Source: JACKII01 sp963807085
GTDB taxonomy: Bacteria; Pseudomonadota; Alphaproteobacteria; Bin95
Reading direction: 5' to 3'
Length of the DNA: 64,000 nucleotides
Assembly (NCBI GenBank): GCA_963807085.1
Contig: CAWEBB010000028.1
Span: forward strand, 186,001-250,000
In this document: in pieces, positions 37,132 through 45,732 of the stretch
Layout of the letters: each line of letters starts with the position of its first letter
Numbering within the stretch: position 1 is the stretch's first letter
The notes under the pieces: model-generated
Told to the model about the DNA's origin: nothing
What the model saw: the letters and a program-made list of their open reading frames with translations, nothing else
Database searches by the model: none
Translations under genes and position numbers: made by a program

Positions 37132-39552
37132 ATGCCTGACCTGCCCTCTCAAGCCCGCATTGTCATTGTCGGCGGCGGCATCGGCGGTTGCTCCATCGCC
37201 TATCATCTGGCGAAGCTCGGCATTACCGACGTGGTGCTGTTGGAACAAGGCCAGCTTTCAGGCGGTACCACTTGGCATGCGGCCGGTTTGGTCGGCCAGT
37301 TGCGGGCAACCCACAACCTGACGCGGCTCGCGAAATACGGGACGGAGCTTTATGAGAAGCTGGAGGCGGAGACTGGCCAGGCGACCGGTTTCCGCCGCAC
37401 CGGCTCGCTCAGCGTCGCCCGCACAGCCGCCCGCACGGAGGAGCTGCGCCGCGGCCTCGCCATGGCCGCCTGCTTTGGCGTGGAGATGGGCGAGATCAGC
37501 CTTGCCGAAGCCCAAGCCAAAATTCCGCTGATGGCGGTAGGCGATCTCGACTCTGCCTTTTTCATCCCGGGCGACGGCATGACCAACCCGACCGACACCA
37601 CCCAGGCGCTGGCCCGTGGCGCACGGCAGGGCGGAGTGAAGGTGCTGGAAGGCGTGAAGGTCACGGGCATTGAGCGCGCCGACCGCTCGCCCGCGGCGGT
37701 CATCACCGACCGGGGCCGCATCGCCTGCGAGAACGTCGTGCTGGCGGGCGGTCTTTGGACCCGCGAACTGGCCCGGCCGCTGGGCGTTGCCGTGCCGCTG
37801 CACGCGGCCGAGCATATGTATGTCGTCACCCGGCCGATCGAGGGTGTGCTGCGCAACCAGCCGGTGCTGCGCGACCCCGACGGCTACATCTATGTGAAGG
37901 AGGAAGTGGGCGGCCTCGTCCTCGGCGGCTTCGAGCCGAACGCCAAACCTTGGGGCACGCGGGCGGTGCCGGAGAGTTTCGTCTTTCAACTCTTGCCGGA
38001 GGACTGGGACCAGTTCGAGCCCTTCATGACCAGCGGCCTGGAGCGCCTGCCCTGCATGGAAACGGCACAAATTCGCCAATTGCTGGTCGGGCCGGAAAGT
38101 TTTACGCCGGACAACGCCTATTGCCTGGGGGCCGCGCCCGGCTGGCAGGGGCTGTACGTGGCCGCCGGTTTCAATTCTATCGGCATTGCCAGCGCGGCGG
38201 GCGCGGGCATGGCGCTGGCCGAATGGATCGCCGCGGGCGAGGCGACCATGGACCTGGCGGACATCGATATCCGCCGCTTCCACGGCTGGGAGTGGAATCG
38301 CAATTACCTCGCGACCCGCGTGACCGAGACCGTCGGCACGCTCTACGCCATGCACTGGCCCAACCGCCAAATGACCACGGGCCGGGGCGTGCGCCGCTCA
38401 CCGCTGCACGAGGCGCTAAAGGCGGAAGGCGCGGTCTATGGTCAAGTCGCCGGTTGGGAGCGGCCGAACTGGTTCGCCGCTCCCGGCCAAAAGCCCGAAT
38501 ACGACTACGCCTATGGCCGCCAAAACTGGTTCGAGAACCAGCGCCGCGAGCACATGGCCGTGCGCGAGGCGTGCGCCCTTTTCGACATGGCGAGCTATGG
38601 CAAGCTGCTGCTGCAAGGCCGCGATGCGGAGCGGGTGCTTGCCCGCCTCTGCGCCAACAATGTGGCGGTGGCGCCGGGCCGCGCGGTCTATACGCAGATG
38701 CTGAACCCACGCGGCGGGATCGAGGCCGACCTCACCATCGTGCGCCTTTCCAGCGATCAATACATGATCGTCACCTCCTGCGCCTCCACGGCCCGCGACC
38801 GCGCCTGGATCCAGGACCATATCGAGACAGACGATCACGCCTTCCTGACCGATAGCACCAGTGGAATTGGCGCGTTCTCGGTCATGGGGCCGAACGCAGT
38901 CGCATTGCTGGAGCAGATCACGGGCGAGACTCTGGACGACGCCAAATGCCCCTTCAGCCATTGGATCGAGATGGAGATCGGCTTCGTCACCGCCCGCGCG
39001 CTTCGCATCACCTATGTCGGCGAGCGCGGCTTCGAGCTTTACATGCCGACAGAGATGGTGCCGCACGCCTATCAGACCGTGCGCACGGCAGGTGCAGAAC
39101 ATGGTCTGGTGCTGGCCGGCTATCACACGCTTGATTCCTGCCGGATCGAGAAAGCCTTCCGCCACTGGGGCCACGACATCGGCCCGGACGACACGCCGCT
39201 GGAGGCCGGGCTGGGCTTCGCCGTCAAAAGCCCGGCAGCCTTCATCGGCCGGGACGCCATTGAGCTCCAGCGCGAGGAAGGCGTAGCCCGCCATATGCGT
39301 CAGTTCCTGCTGGAGGACCCGGCCGTCCACTTGTTCCACGACGAGGCCATTTGGCACGAGGGCGAGCTAATCGGGCGCATCACGAGCGGTAATTACGGGC
39401 ATGCTCTTGGCGGGGCAATTGGAATGGGCTATGTGCCAACGGCGCTCGCCGAAGCTGATAATTTCATCATTCAGGTCGGCAATCGCATGGTTCCCGCTTG
39501 CGCCAGCCGCAGGCCGCTATACGATCCGCGCTCCGAGCGTGTAAGAGGTTGA
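37132..39552 (+). CDS. FAD oxidoreductase-aminomethyltransferase fusion (sarcosine/dimethylglycine dehydrogenase type)
   Basis: Two-domain flavoprotein of 806 residues from the ATG at 37132. Residues about 7-370 form a DAO-type FAD domain: IVIVGGGIGGCSIAYHLAKLG and SGGTTWHAAGLVGQLR, the covalent-FAD region of dimethylglycine and sarcosine dehydrogenases. The C-terminal half is a GcvT-like tetrahydrofolate domain (FDMASYGKLLLQG, SVMGPNAVALLEQ, GERGFELYMP, and a GCV_T_C tail). The family oxidatively demethylates N-methyl amines and passes the one-carbon unit to folate. The precise substrate is not determinable. It is divergent from zapE with a spacer of 148 bases. Confidence 0.92.
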   Translation: MPDLPSQARIVIVGGGIGGCSIAYHLAKLGITDVVLLEQGQLSGGTTWHAAGLVGQLRATHNLTRLAKYGTELYEKLEAETGQATGFRRTGSLSVARTAARTEELRRGLAMAACFGVEMGEISLAEAQAKIPLMAVGDLDSAFFIPGDGMTNPTDTTQALARGARQGGVKVLEGVKVTGIERADRSPAAVITDRGRIACENVVLAGGLWTRELARPLGVAVPLHAAEHMYVVTRPIEGVLRNQPVLRDPDGYIYVKEEVGGLVLGGFEPNAKPWGTRAVPESFVFQLLPEDWDQFEPFMTSGLERLPCMETAQIRQLLVGPESFTPDNAYCLGAAPGWQGLYVAAGFNSIGIASAAGAGMALAEWIAAGEATMDLADIDIRRFHGWEWNRNYLATRVTETVGTLYAMHWPNRQMTTGRGVRRSPLHEALKAEGAVYGQVAGWERPNWFAAPGQKPEYDYAYGRQNWFENQRREHMAVREACALFDMASYGKLLLQGRDAERVLARLCANNVAVAPGRAVYTQMLNPRGGIEADLTIVRLSSDQYMIVTSCASTARDRAWIQDHIETDDHAFLTDSTSGIGAFSVMGPNAVALLEQITGETLDDAKCPFSHWIEMEIGFVTARALRITYVGERGFELYMPTEMVPHAYQTVRTAGAEHGLVLAGYHTLDSCRIEKAFRHWGHDIGPDDTPLEAGLGFAVKSPAAFIGRDAIELQREEGVARHMRQFLLEDPAVHLFHDEAIWHEGELIGRITSGNYGHALGGAIGMGYVPTALAEADNFIIQVGNRMVPACASRRPLYDPRSERVRG

Positions 39553-39588
39553 AGGCGAGGCATGATAATTTCGCATGAAACCTATGTT

Positions 39589-39617
39589 TTGACATTTGAA
39601 GCTATATTTGGTATGAA
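39589..39617 (+). promoter_or_regulatory. Sigma-70 promoter of the branched-chain aminotransferase gene
   Basis: TTGACA at 39589-39594, a spacer of exactly 17 bases, then TATGAA at 39612-39617. It lies in an AT-rich gap about 50 bases before the ATG at 39665. This is the clearest promoter in the window. Confidence 0.75.
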
Positions 39618-39664
39618 ATAAGTAATAATATTTCGTGCCCGCCTGCAGGAAGGAGGCCCGCGAC

Positions 39665-40561
39665 ATGGCCGATGCGAGTTTGGTTCCGTTCGACGATCGG
39701 GACGGCTTTATCTGGATGGATGGCAAGCTCGTGCCCTGGCGGGACGCGACGTTGCACATGCTGACGCATGGCCTGCATTACGCGAGCGGCGTGTTCGAGG
39801 GCGAGCGCTGCTATGCGGGGCATATCTACGCCTGCCGCGAGCATTCCGACCGCCTGCGCAATTCGGCCAAGCTGCTGGACTTCGAAGTGCCGTTCACGTC
39901 CGAGCAGTTGGACGCGGCCAAGTACGAGACCCTAAAGGCCAACAACCTTACCGATGCCTATGTCCGGCCCATCGCCTGGCGCGGCTCGGAACAGATGGGG
40001 GTTTCGGCGCAGCGCAACCGCATCCATACCGCCATCGCGGTCTGGGAATGGCCGAGCTATTTCTCGCCGGAAGCGCTGATGAAGGGCATCCGCATGAAAA
40101 CCGGCCCCTGGAAACGGCCGCCGCCGGACAGCGCACCGGTGCATTCCAAGGCGACCGGCCTCTATATGATCTGTACGCTCTCCAAACATTGGGCGGAGGC
40201 GAACAAGCTGGATGACGCGCTGATGCTCGATTGGCGCGGCTTCCTGGCCGAGGGCACGGGTGCCAACCTGTTCCTGAACATCGACGGCAAGCTGCATACG
40301 CCGACCCCGGACTGCTTTCTTAACGGCATCACCCGGCAGAGCGTCATGGCATTGGCCCGCAAGCACCAGATCGAAATCGTGGAGCGCCACATCCCTTACG
40401 AGGATTTGGGCAAGGCAACCGAGGTGTTCGTTACCGGCACCGCCGCCGAACTGACCCCGGTGGGCGAGATTGACGACTACAAATTCACCGTCGGCACCAT
40501 GACACGGACGCTGATCAACTCCTACTCCGGCATGGTACGCTCCGGAGGTTCCATCCTCTGA
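39665..40561 (+). CDS. ilvE: Branched-chain amino acid aminotransferase
   Basis: Fold-type IV PLP aminotransferase of 298 residues. The start is fixed by AAGGAGG nine bases upstream. Family sequence includes DGFIWMDGKLVPW, HGLHYASGVFEGERCY, the PLP-lysine region HSKATGLYMIC, and EGTGANLFLN. It catalyses the last step of Ile, Leu and Val synthesis or the first of their breakdown. It has its own promoter and converges with the TauD-like gene. Confidence 0.92.
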   Translation: MADASLVPFDDRDGFIWMDGKLVPWRDATLHMLTHGLHYASGVFEGERCYAGHIYACREHSDRLRNSAKLLDFEVPFTSEQLDAAKYETLKANNLTDAYVRPIAWRGSEQMGVSAQRNRIHTAIAVWEWPSYFSPEALMKGIRMKTGPWKRPPPDSAPVHSKATGLYMICTLSKHWAEANKLDDALMLDWRGFLAEGTGANLFLNIDGKLHTPTPDCFLNGITRQSVMALARKHQIEIVERHIPYEDLGKATEVFVTGTAAELTPVGEIDDYKFTVGTMTRTLINSYSGMVRSGGSIL

Positions 40562-40615
40562 TCCCAATAGCCGATTGACGTCGGCCCATACAGCGGCGTC
40601 AGCGGCGAGGTCGTC

Positions 40616-41470
40616 TTAGAACGGCTGGTCGCCCACCATCTGCACCCGGTGCATCTTGCGCCAATGGCCTTTGTAATCGTGCATGGCGAGGTGCATGACG
40701 CAGCGATTGTCCCAGACGGCGACACTGCCGGGCTGCCAGCGGAAGCGGCAGGTCATTTCGGGCCGGGTCGCATGCGCCTCCAGGAAATCCAGCCAAGGCC
40801 GGCTTTCGGCCTCGGTCATGCCCTCGAAATGCTGGGTGTAGGAGCGGTTGACGAACAGGCCCTTCCGCCCCGTCTCCGGGTGGGTTCGCACCACCGGGTG
40901 CAGGGCCTCGGTTGGCCGCCATTCCGCGTCATCACGCGTGACCGATGTGCGCCCGCTGATCCGCTGCTTCGCCTGCGGCCCCGCCACGCGGATGTCGGAG
41001 TGGAGCGACCGCATTCCGTCCAGCAGCGCCTTCATGGCGTCCGACAGCGTCTCATAGGCCAGGTACTGGCTCGCAAATAGCGTATCCCCGCCCGCGGGTG
41101 GGGTTTCGACCGCGTAGAGCACCGCTCCCGACGGCGGCTCAGGCATACAGCTTGTGTCGGCATGCCAGTCCTCGCCGACGATACGCCGGTCATCCGGCGC
41201 GGTATAGACGCGCACAATGTCCGGCTGATCGTCCTGGGGCACGAAATTGGGGTGCCGGAACAGCGGCGCAAAGCGGCGGCCGAACGCCTTCAGCTGCTCG
41301 TCATCCAGGCTTTGGTCGCGGAAAAAGATCACCAGATGCTGCAGCCAGGCGGCCTTGATCTCGGCGAAGGTATCATCCGACAGTTCGTTCAGATCGACGC
41401 CGTGAATCTCCGCACCGAGCGCTCCGGCGATCGGCCGGACTTCTATATTCTGGAAACCGTCTAACGGCAT
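40616..41470 (-). CDS. TauD/TfdA-family 2-oxoglutarate dioxygenase
   Basis: Fe(II)/2-oxoglutarate dioxygenase of 284 residues from the ATG at 41470 (MPLDGFQNIEVRPIAGALGAEI). The facial triad is seen as HxD in EDWHADTSC and the distal His in WDNRCVMHLAMHD; the 2-oxoglutarate Arg is in WRKMHRVQ. TauD-like members oxidise taurine, sulfonates, 2,4-D or related acids. It is divergent from the two-subunit TPP decarboxylase with only 59 bases between starts, so they may be co-controlled and act in one pathway. Confidence 0.9.
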   Translation of the reverse strand: MPLDGFQNIEVRPIAGALGAEIHGVDLNELSDDTFAEIKAAWLQHLVIFFRDQSLDDEQLKAFGRRFAPLFRHPNFVPQDDQPDIVRVYTAPDDRRIVGEDWHADTSCMPEPPSGAVLYAVETPPAGGDTLFASQYLAYETLSDAMKALLDGMRSLHSDIRVAGPQAKQRISGRTSVTRDDAEWRPTEALHPVVRTHPETGRKGLFVNRSYTQHFEGMTEAESRPWLDFLEAHATRPEMTCRFRWQPGSVAVWDNRCVMHLAMHDYKGHWRKMHRVQMVGDQPF

Positions 41471-41529
41471 GGGCTTTGCTCCACCGGTTGCTGGGCTATA
41501 GTGAGACCCAAACACAACGGGAGTGCAAG

Positions 41530-42093
41530 ATGGCTGACGCCCAAGCTACCACGTCCACGGCCAAATCCACCGCCAAATCCACCGCCGAGACCAACTGGCG
41601 GGAGGAAATCTATCAGGCGCTGAAAGAGCTGGATATCAAACAGGTCCACTATGTGCCCGACGCGGGCCACAGCCACGTAATCGACCGCTGCCTGGCCGAC
41701 CCGGAAATCGAAGCCGGCATGCTGGCAAACGAGTTCGAGGGCGTCGGCGTCTGCTGCGGCGCCTGGCTGGGCGGCCAGCGCGCCGCCATGCTCATGCAGT
41801 CGAGCGGCATCGGCAATACGATCAACGCGCTGGGCCTGGCCACCTCCGGCCGCTTCCCCTTCTTCACCGTCATCACCATGCGCGGCGAGTGGGGCGAGTT
41901 CAATCCCTGGCAACTGCACGGCGGCCAGTCGGCAGAGAAGATACTGGAGGCGTCGGGCGTCATCGTGATGCGCGCCAACTATGCCGATGAAGTGGCCGAG
42001 ATGGTGCTGGCGGGCTCGCGGCTCGCCTTTCATTCCTATTGCCCCGTAGCGGTACTGATCGGCCAGCGTGTCATCGGCGCCAAAGTCTTTTAG
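41530..42093 (+). CDS. TPP-dependent decarboxylase alpha subunit (sulfopyruvate/phosphonopyruvate decarboxylase type)
   Basis: A 187-residue protein holding only the PYR half of a ThDP enzyme, as in the two-subunit sulfopyruvate decarboxylase ComD. The catalytic Glu lies in GMLANEFEGVGVCCG, and TLEYVPDAGHS-like sequence (HYVPDAGHSHVID) and MQSSGIGNTINAL are family marks. The N-terminus has a repeated TAKSTAKSTAE. The start at 41530 follows GGGAGTGCAAG. The partner gene starts 16 bases after its stop. Confidence 0.85.
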   Translation: MADAQATTSTAKSTAKSTAETNWREEIYQALKELDIKQVHYVPDAGHSHVIDRCLADPEIEAGMLANEFEGVGVCCGAWLGGQRAAMLMQSSGIGNTINALGLATSGRFPFFTVITMRGEWGEFNPWQLHGGQSAEKILEASGVIVMRANYADEVAEMVLAGSRLAFHSYCPVAVLIGQRVIGAKVF

Positions 42094-42109
42094 GGCGGAG
42101 TAACGAACA

Positions 42110-42706
42110 ATGGCTGACAATCTCCTGCCCCGCCGCCCGACCATCCACCGGTTGCTGCAAGGGCGCACCGAAAAGCTGCTCATCGTCGCCGGCCTCGGCT
42201 CCGCAATCTGGGACGCGGAAAGCGCCGGCGAGAACCCGCTGAACTACTACCTGCTGGGGGCGATGGGCAGCGTCGTGCCGACGGCGCTCGGCCTGGCGCT
42301 GGCGCAGCCGGAGCGGCGGGTGCTGGCATTGACCGGGGACGCGGAATTGATGATGGGCCTCTATGCCCTGCCGACCGTGGCGGTGCGCCGGCCAGCCAAT
42401 CTCTCCATCGTCTGTATCGACAACGAGCGTTTCGGCGAAACCGGCCGTCAGATGGCGCACACGGCCGAGGGCGTCGATCTGGCAGGCCTCGCCCGGGCGA
42501 GCGGGTTCCCGCTGGTGCGGGAGGTCTATAATGACGACGGCATCGATGCGCTGCGCACGGCGCTCTATACGGCCGAGGGGCCGCAGTTCGCCGTCATCAA
42601 GGTCTCCAGCGACATGCCGCCGGTGGTCATGCCGATCCGCGACGGCGCCGTCGGCAAGGCCCGGTTCCGCGAGGCCCTGCTGGGTGAAAGAGGGCTGAAG
42701 GAGTAA
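42110..42706 (+). CDS. TPP-dependent decarboxylase beta subunit (ComE-like)
   Basis: A 198-residue protein with the PP half of a ThDP enzyme. The diphosphate/Mg motif runs from TGDAELMMG to IDNERFGETG. GAMGSVVPTALGLALA is the typical entry to the cofactor site. With the preceding gene it makes one active site. Candidate reactions are decarboxylation of sulfopyruvate or phosphonopyruvate, based on family knowledge; coenzyme M synthesis is not expected in this organism. The TauD-like neighbour suggests organosulfonate or phosphonate metabolism. Confidence 0.85.
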   Translation: MADNLLPRRPTIHRLLQGRTEKLLIVAGLGSAIWDAESAGENPLNYYLLGAMGSVVPTALGLALAQPERRVLALTGDAELMMGLYALPTVAVRRPANLSIVCIDNERFGETGRQMAHTAEGVDLAGLARASGFPLVREVYNDDGIDALRTALYTAEGPQFAVIKVSSDMPPVVMPIRDGAVGKARFREALLGERGLKE

Positions 42707-42729
42707 AGTTTATTTCCCGCCATGCCTGC

Positions 42730-43125
42730 TCAGGCATCCGGCTCGCTTTGCCAGGCGTTGGGAAAGTGCCTCGGGGGTTGGCCCGGCGTGACGACGATCA
42801 GGTCGAGCCGCACAAGCGCATCCGCATAGGCCGGGTTTTCCGCCAGGAAATACTCGGCGGCACCGGCGATGCGGGCGGCCTGGCGCTCACTCAGCGAGAA
42901 AAGGCCCCGGCCGACGGAGGCGCGCGCCTTCACCTCGACGAACGCCAGCAGCGGATCGCGAAAGGCGACGAGGTCGATTTCGCCCGCCGGCGTGCGTTGG
43001 CGGCGGGCGAGGATGGTGTAACCAGCTGCCTCCAGAAACCGCGCGGCCGATTCCTCGGCATCCCGGCCGCGCTGGTCCCGCCCCCGCCGCTCCCGGCGTT
43101 GGCGTTCATCCCTCGCGTCCGTCAC
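42730..43125 (-). CDS. yraN: UPF0102 (YraN) endonuclease-like protein
   Basis: 131-residue protein of the YraN family, with a restriction-endonuclease-like fold. Core residues are visible: AARFLEAAGYTILARRQR, GEIDLVAFRD and FVEVKAR, the E-D-ExK pattern. It starts with GTG overlapping the rsmI stop as GTGA (43122-43125). A 360-residue open frame that continues upstream is a shadow of rsmI. Pairing with rsmI is conserved across many bacteria. Confidence 0.92.
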   Translation of the reverse strand: MTDARDERQRRERRGRDQRGRDAEESAARFLEAAGYTILARRQRTPAGEIDLVAFRDPLLAFVEVKARASVGRGLFSLSERQAARIAGAAEYFLAENPAYADALVRLDLIVVTPGQPPRHFPNAWQSEPDA

Positions 43126-43994
43126 TCGCCCGGCTCCCGCTTCGCCAGTTCGAGCGCGCGGGCGTAGATCCTGCGCCGCGGCTGGCCGGTCGCCGCCGCC
43201 ACCGCCGCCGCCGCATCGCGCACGCTGTCCCGCGCCAGTGCCGCCAGCAGCATGGCGTCCAGATCCGCCTCTTCGCCGGCATCGGCAGCGGGCGGTGCGA
43301 CCAGAATCACGCACTCGCCGCGCGGCGGGTCGGCCTCGGCCCCGGCGGACAATGCCGAGAGAGCGTCCCGCCGCCATTCCTCGAACCGCTTGGTCAATTC
43401 GCGGGCGAGGCAGGCCTGCCGGTCGCCCAGCACCGCCGCCATGTCCGCCAGCGCATCCGCGGCGCGGCCCGGCGCTTCGTAGAACACCAGGGTTGAGGGA
43501 ACCGCGGCCAACTCTTCCAGCGCGGCCCGGCGCGCCGCCCGTTTGGGCGGCAGGAATCCCGCGAACAGGAACCGGTCGCTCGGCAAGCCGCCCCCCACCA
43601 CCGCCGCGAGCAGCGCGCTGGCGCCCGGCAAAGGCATCACTGCGTGGCCCGCGGCCAATGCCGCCTCCACCAGCCGGTAGCCAGGATCGGAGACCAGCGG
43701 CGTGCCGGCATCGCTGACCAGCGCCAACGCCTGCCCCTCCCCCAACCGGCGCAACAGGCCGGGCAGGGCCGCGCGGGCGTTGTGCTCGTGATAGGGCAGC
43801 AGGTGGCGGCACAGGCCATAGCGCTGCACCAGCCGCAGGGTCATGCGCGTGTCCTCGCAGGCGATGGCGTCGCAGTCGCGCAACACGCGCAGCACCCGCA
43901 GGGTGATGTCCTCCATGTTGCCGATCGGCGTTGCGGCCACGTAAAGGCCGGGCGCGAGCGGCGCTGACGGCAGCAGTTGATCAAGCGGTTCCAT
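43122..43994 (-). CDS. rsmI: 16S rRNA 2'-O-methyltransferase RsmI
   Basis: SAM-dependent tetrapyrrole-methylase-fold enzyme that methylates C1402 of 16S rRNA. 290 residues from the ATG at 43994 (MEPLDQLLPS). Motifs: GLYVAATPIGNMEDITLR, CEDTR, LLPYHEHN, and LVSDAGTPLVSDPGYRLV. The usual alphaproteobacterial C-terminal extension is present. It overlaps yraN by four bases. Confidence 0.95.
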   Translation of the reverse strand: MEPLDQLLPSAPLAPGLYVAATPIGNMEDITLRVLRVLRDCDAIACEDTRMTLRLVQRYGLCRHLLPYHEHNARAALPGLLRRLGEGQALALVSDAGTPLVSDPGYRLVEAALAAGHAVMPLPGASALLAAVVGGGLPSDRFLFAGFLPPKRAARRAALEELAAVPSTLVFYEAPGRAADALADMAAVLGDRQACLARELTKRFEEWRRDALSALSAGAEADPPRGECVILVAPPAADAGEEADLDAMLLAALARDSVRDAAAAVAAATGQPRRRIYARALELAKREPGE

Positions 43995-44109
43995 GCCTGC
44001 ATCATAGCGCTGGTCCGCAGTTCGCGAAGGCGGACCATATGACACCTGTCATTTCCGGGCTGCACCCCTGACATTCGCACCCTGCTTCTTTCTGCCGAGT
44101 AATTGCACC

Positions 44110-44493
44110 ATGCCGATCCAGCACCGCTCGTCCGCCGTAAACGCCATCCGCTGGGGATTAAAGCGCCGCTGCCCTTCCTGCGGGCTCGGTCATGCGTTCG
44201 CGGGCTATTTGAAGACGGCGGATCACTGCGACCAATGCGGCGTCCAACTCGGCCATATCCGCGCCGACGATTTCCCGCCCTATCTGACGATCTTTTTGGT
44301 CGGCCATATCGTCGTGCCATTGCTCCTGATCGTGGAGCAGACTTATGCGTGGCCGACGGAGCGGCACATGATGGTCTGGCCGCTGATGACCCTGTTGCTC
44401 TGCCTTGCCTTTTTGCCATACTTGAAGGGTGGCGTGCTGGGCCTGATGTGGTCGATCGGCATCACTGGGCGCGAGATTCAGGGCCGGCATTGA
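44110..44493 (+). CDS. DUF983 family membrane protein
   Basis: 127-residue protein with two CxxC knuckles (CPSCG and CDQCG) near the N-terminus, probably binding zinc, followed by two hydrophobic helices (YLTIFLVGHIVVPLLLI and MVWPLMTLLLCLAFL). This is the DUF983 layout. The biochemical role is not known. The upstream gap of 115 bases to rsmI is a divergent promoter region. Confidence 0.88.
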   Translation: MPIQHRSSAVNAIRWGLKRRCPSCGLGHAFAGYLKTADHCDQCGVQLGHIRADDFPPYLTIFLVGHIVVPLLLIVEQTYAWPTERHMMVWPLMTLLLCLAFLPYLKGGVLGLMWSIGITGREIQGRH

Positions 44494-44540
44494 ACGCTGC
44501 CGCTTTCGGACCGTTACTCGCATATCAGGCTTCAAGCTCC

Positions 44541-45005
44541 ATGCCGCCCCACACCAAGCCCGCCGACCGACCCTTCTGGCAGACCAAGCAGTTGTGGCAG
44601 ATGACGCCCGAGGAATGGGAGTTGCTTTGCGATGGCTGTGGCAAATGCTGTCTGCTGAAGGTGGAATTCGAAGATACGGGCGAGATCGAGCCGACCTCCG
44701 TCGCCTGCCGGTTGATGGATGCGGAAAGCTGCCGATGCTCGCACTATGAAAACCGGCATGCGCACGTGCCCGATTGCATCGACCTGGCGAAGGCCGACCT
44801 GGGCGCACTGCCGTGGCTGCCCGGCACCTGCGCCTATCGTCTGATCGGCGAAGGAAAGCCGCTGCAATGGTGGCACCCGCTGGTCTCCGGCGATCCGAAC
44901 ACGGTGCACGATGCCGGCGTCTCCATCCGCAACAAAACCATGTCGGAAGACGATCTGGCGGATGAATTGGATCTGATCCACTACATTATCGACTGGAAAC
45001 TGTGA
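44541..45005 (+). CDS. UPF0260 (YcgN-like) cysteine cluster protein
   Basis: 154-residue protein of the YcgN family. Many cysteines are arranged as CDGCGKCC, then CRLMDAESCRC and a later CAYR, suggesting a metal or Fe-S site. The opening PFWQTKQLWQMTPEEWELLC is typical. It is followed, with a four-base overlap, by a metallopeptidase-like gene. Function is unknown in the family. Confidence 0.9.
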   Translation: MPPHTKPADRPFWQTKQLWQMTPEEWELLCDGCGKCCLLKVEFEDTGEIEPTSVACRLMDAESCRCSHYENRHAHVPDCIDLAKADLGALPWLPGTCAYRLIGEGKPLQWWHPLVSGDPNTVHDAGVSIRNKTMSEDDLADELDLIHYIIDWKL

Positions 45006-45679
45006 GCACGGACGGCACATATCCCGACCGCCTGAGGGTGAGGATTAACCCTCGCGCCCGCCGCATTTCGCTGCGCATCGACGCCCGGGGCGAGCCCGTA
45101 TTGGTTTTGCCCGACGAAAGTCTGCGCGCCGAAGGTCTGCGCTTTGCCGAGCGCAAGCGGGAATGGCTGGAGCGCCGCCGGGCGGACCAGGCGCCTCGTG
45201 TTCCCTTTTCCGCTGGCAGTATCATCCCTGTCCGCGGCACTCCTCACCGCATTGCCAACGATCAGAGCGGGAGAGACCCAGTCCGGGTGGACAACGGTAC
45301 GATGACGGTCTCCGGCGGGCCGGCCGCCGCCGAGCGGCTGGTCCTGACCTGGCTGACAACGGCAGCGGCGCACGATTTGCGCCGGGCCGTCACGCAGCAT
45401 AGCGGGACACTCCGTCTGCCCGCGCCGCCCATCACGCTGCGCGATCCCAAGACCCGCTGGGGCAGTTGTTCCAGCCGCAAGACCCTGTCGCTTTCCTGGC
45501 GCTTGATCCTCGCGCCGCCGGCGGTTTTGGACTATGTCGCGGCGCACGAGGTCGCGCATTTGGTGGAAATGAACCATTCCCAACGGTTCTGGACGCTGGT
45601 CGAGCGCCTCTCCCCCGCCTACCGCGAGCAGGAGGCCTGGCTGAAGGCGCACGGCAGCGGCCTGCACCGGTACGGCTGA
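45002..45679 (+). CDS. YgjP-like (M48/DUF45) metal-dependent hydrolase
   Basis: 225-residue protein starting with GTG that overlaps the upstream stop as GTGA. The zinc motif HEVAHLVEMNHSQRFW (HExxH plus downstream His) and the preceding TRWGSCSS are those of the YgjP/SprT-like family. N-terminal Arg-rich RINPRARRISLRIDARG is typical. Substrate unknown. Confidence 0.88.
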   Translation: MSTDGTYPDRLRVRINPRARRISLRIDARGEPVLVLPDESLRAEGLRFAERKREWLERRRADQAPRVPFSAGSIIPVRGTPHRIANDQSGRDPVRVDNGTMTVSGGPAAAERLVLTWLTTAAAHDLRRAVTQHSGTLRLPAPPITLRDPKTRWGSCSSRKTLSLSWRLILAPPAVLDYVAAHEVAHLVEMNHSQRFWTLVERLSPAYREQEAWLKAHGSGLHRYG

Positions 45680-45732
45680 CCCCTGGCTTCTGATCCGAAT
45701 GGGCCGGCCGCGTTCGCTTGATATCCGCGCGG

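Noticed and set aside
43126..43812. N-terminal extension of YraN to 360 residues
   Set aside because: It overlaps rsmI in another frame and is Gly/Arg-rich nonsense; the GTG at 43125 coupled to the rsmI stop gives the normal length.
44103..44540. N-terminal extension of the UPF0260 gene into a 300-residue frame
   Set aside because: The extension overlaps the DUF983 gene in another frame, and the ATG at 44541 gives the family length.
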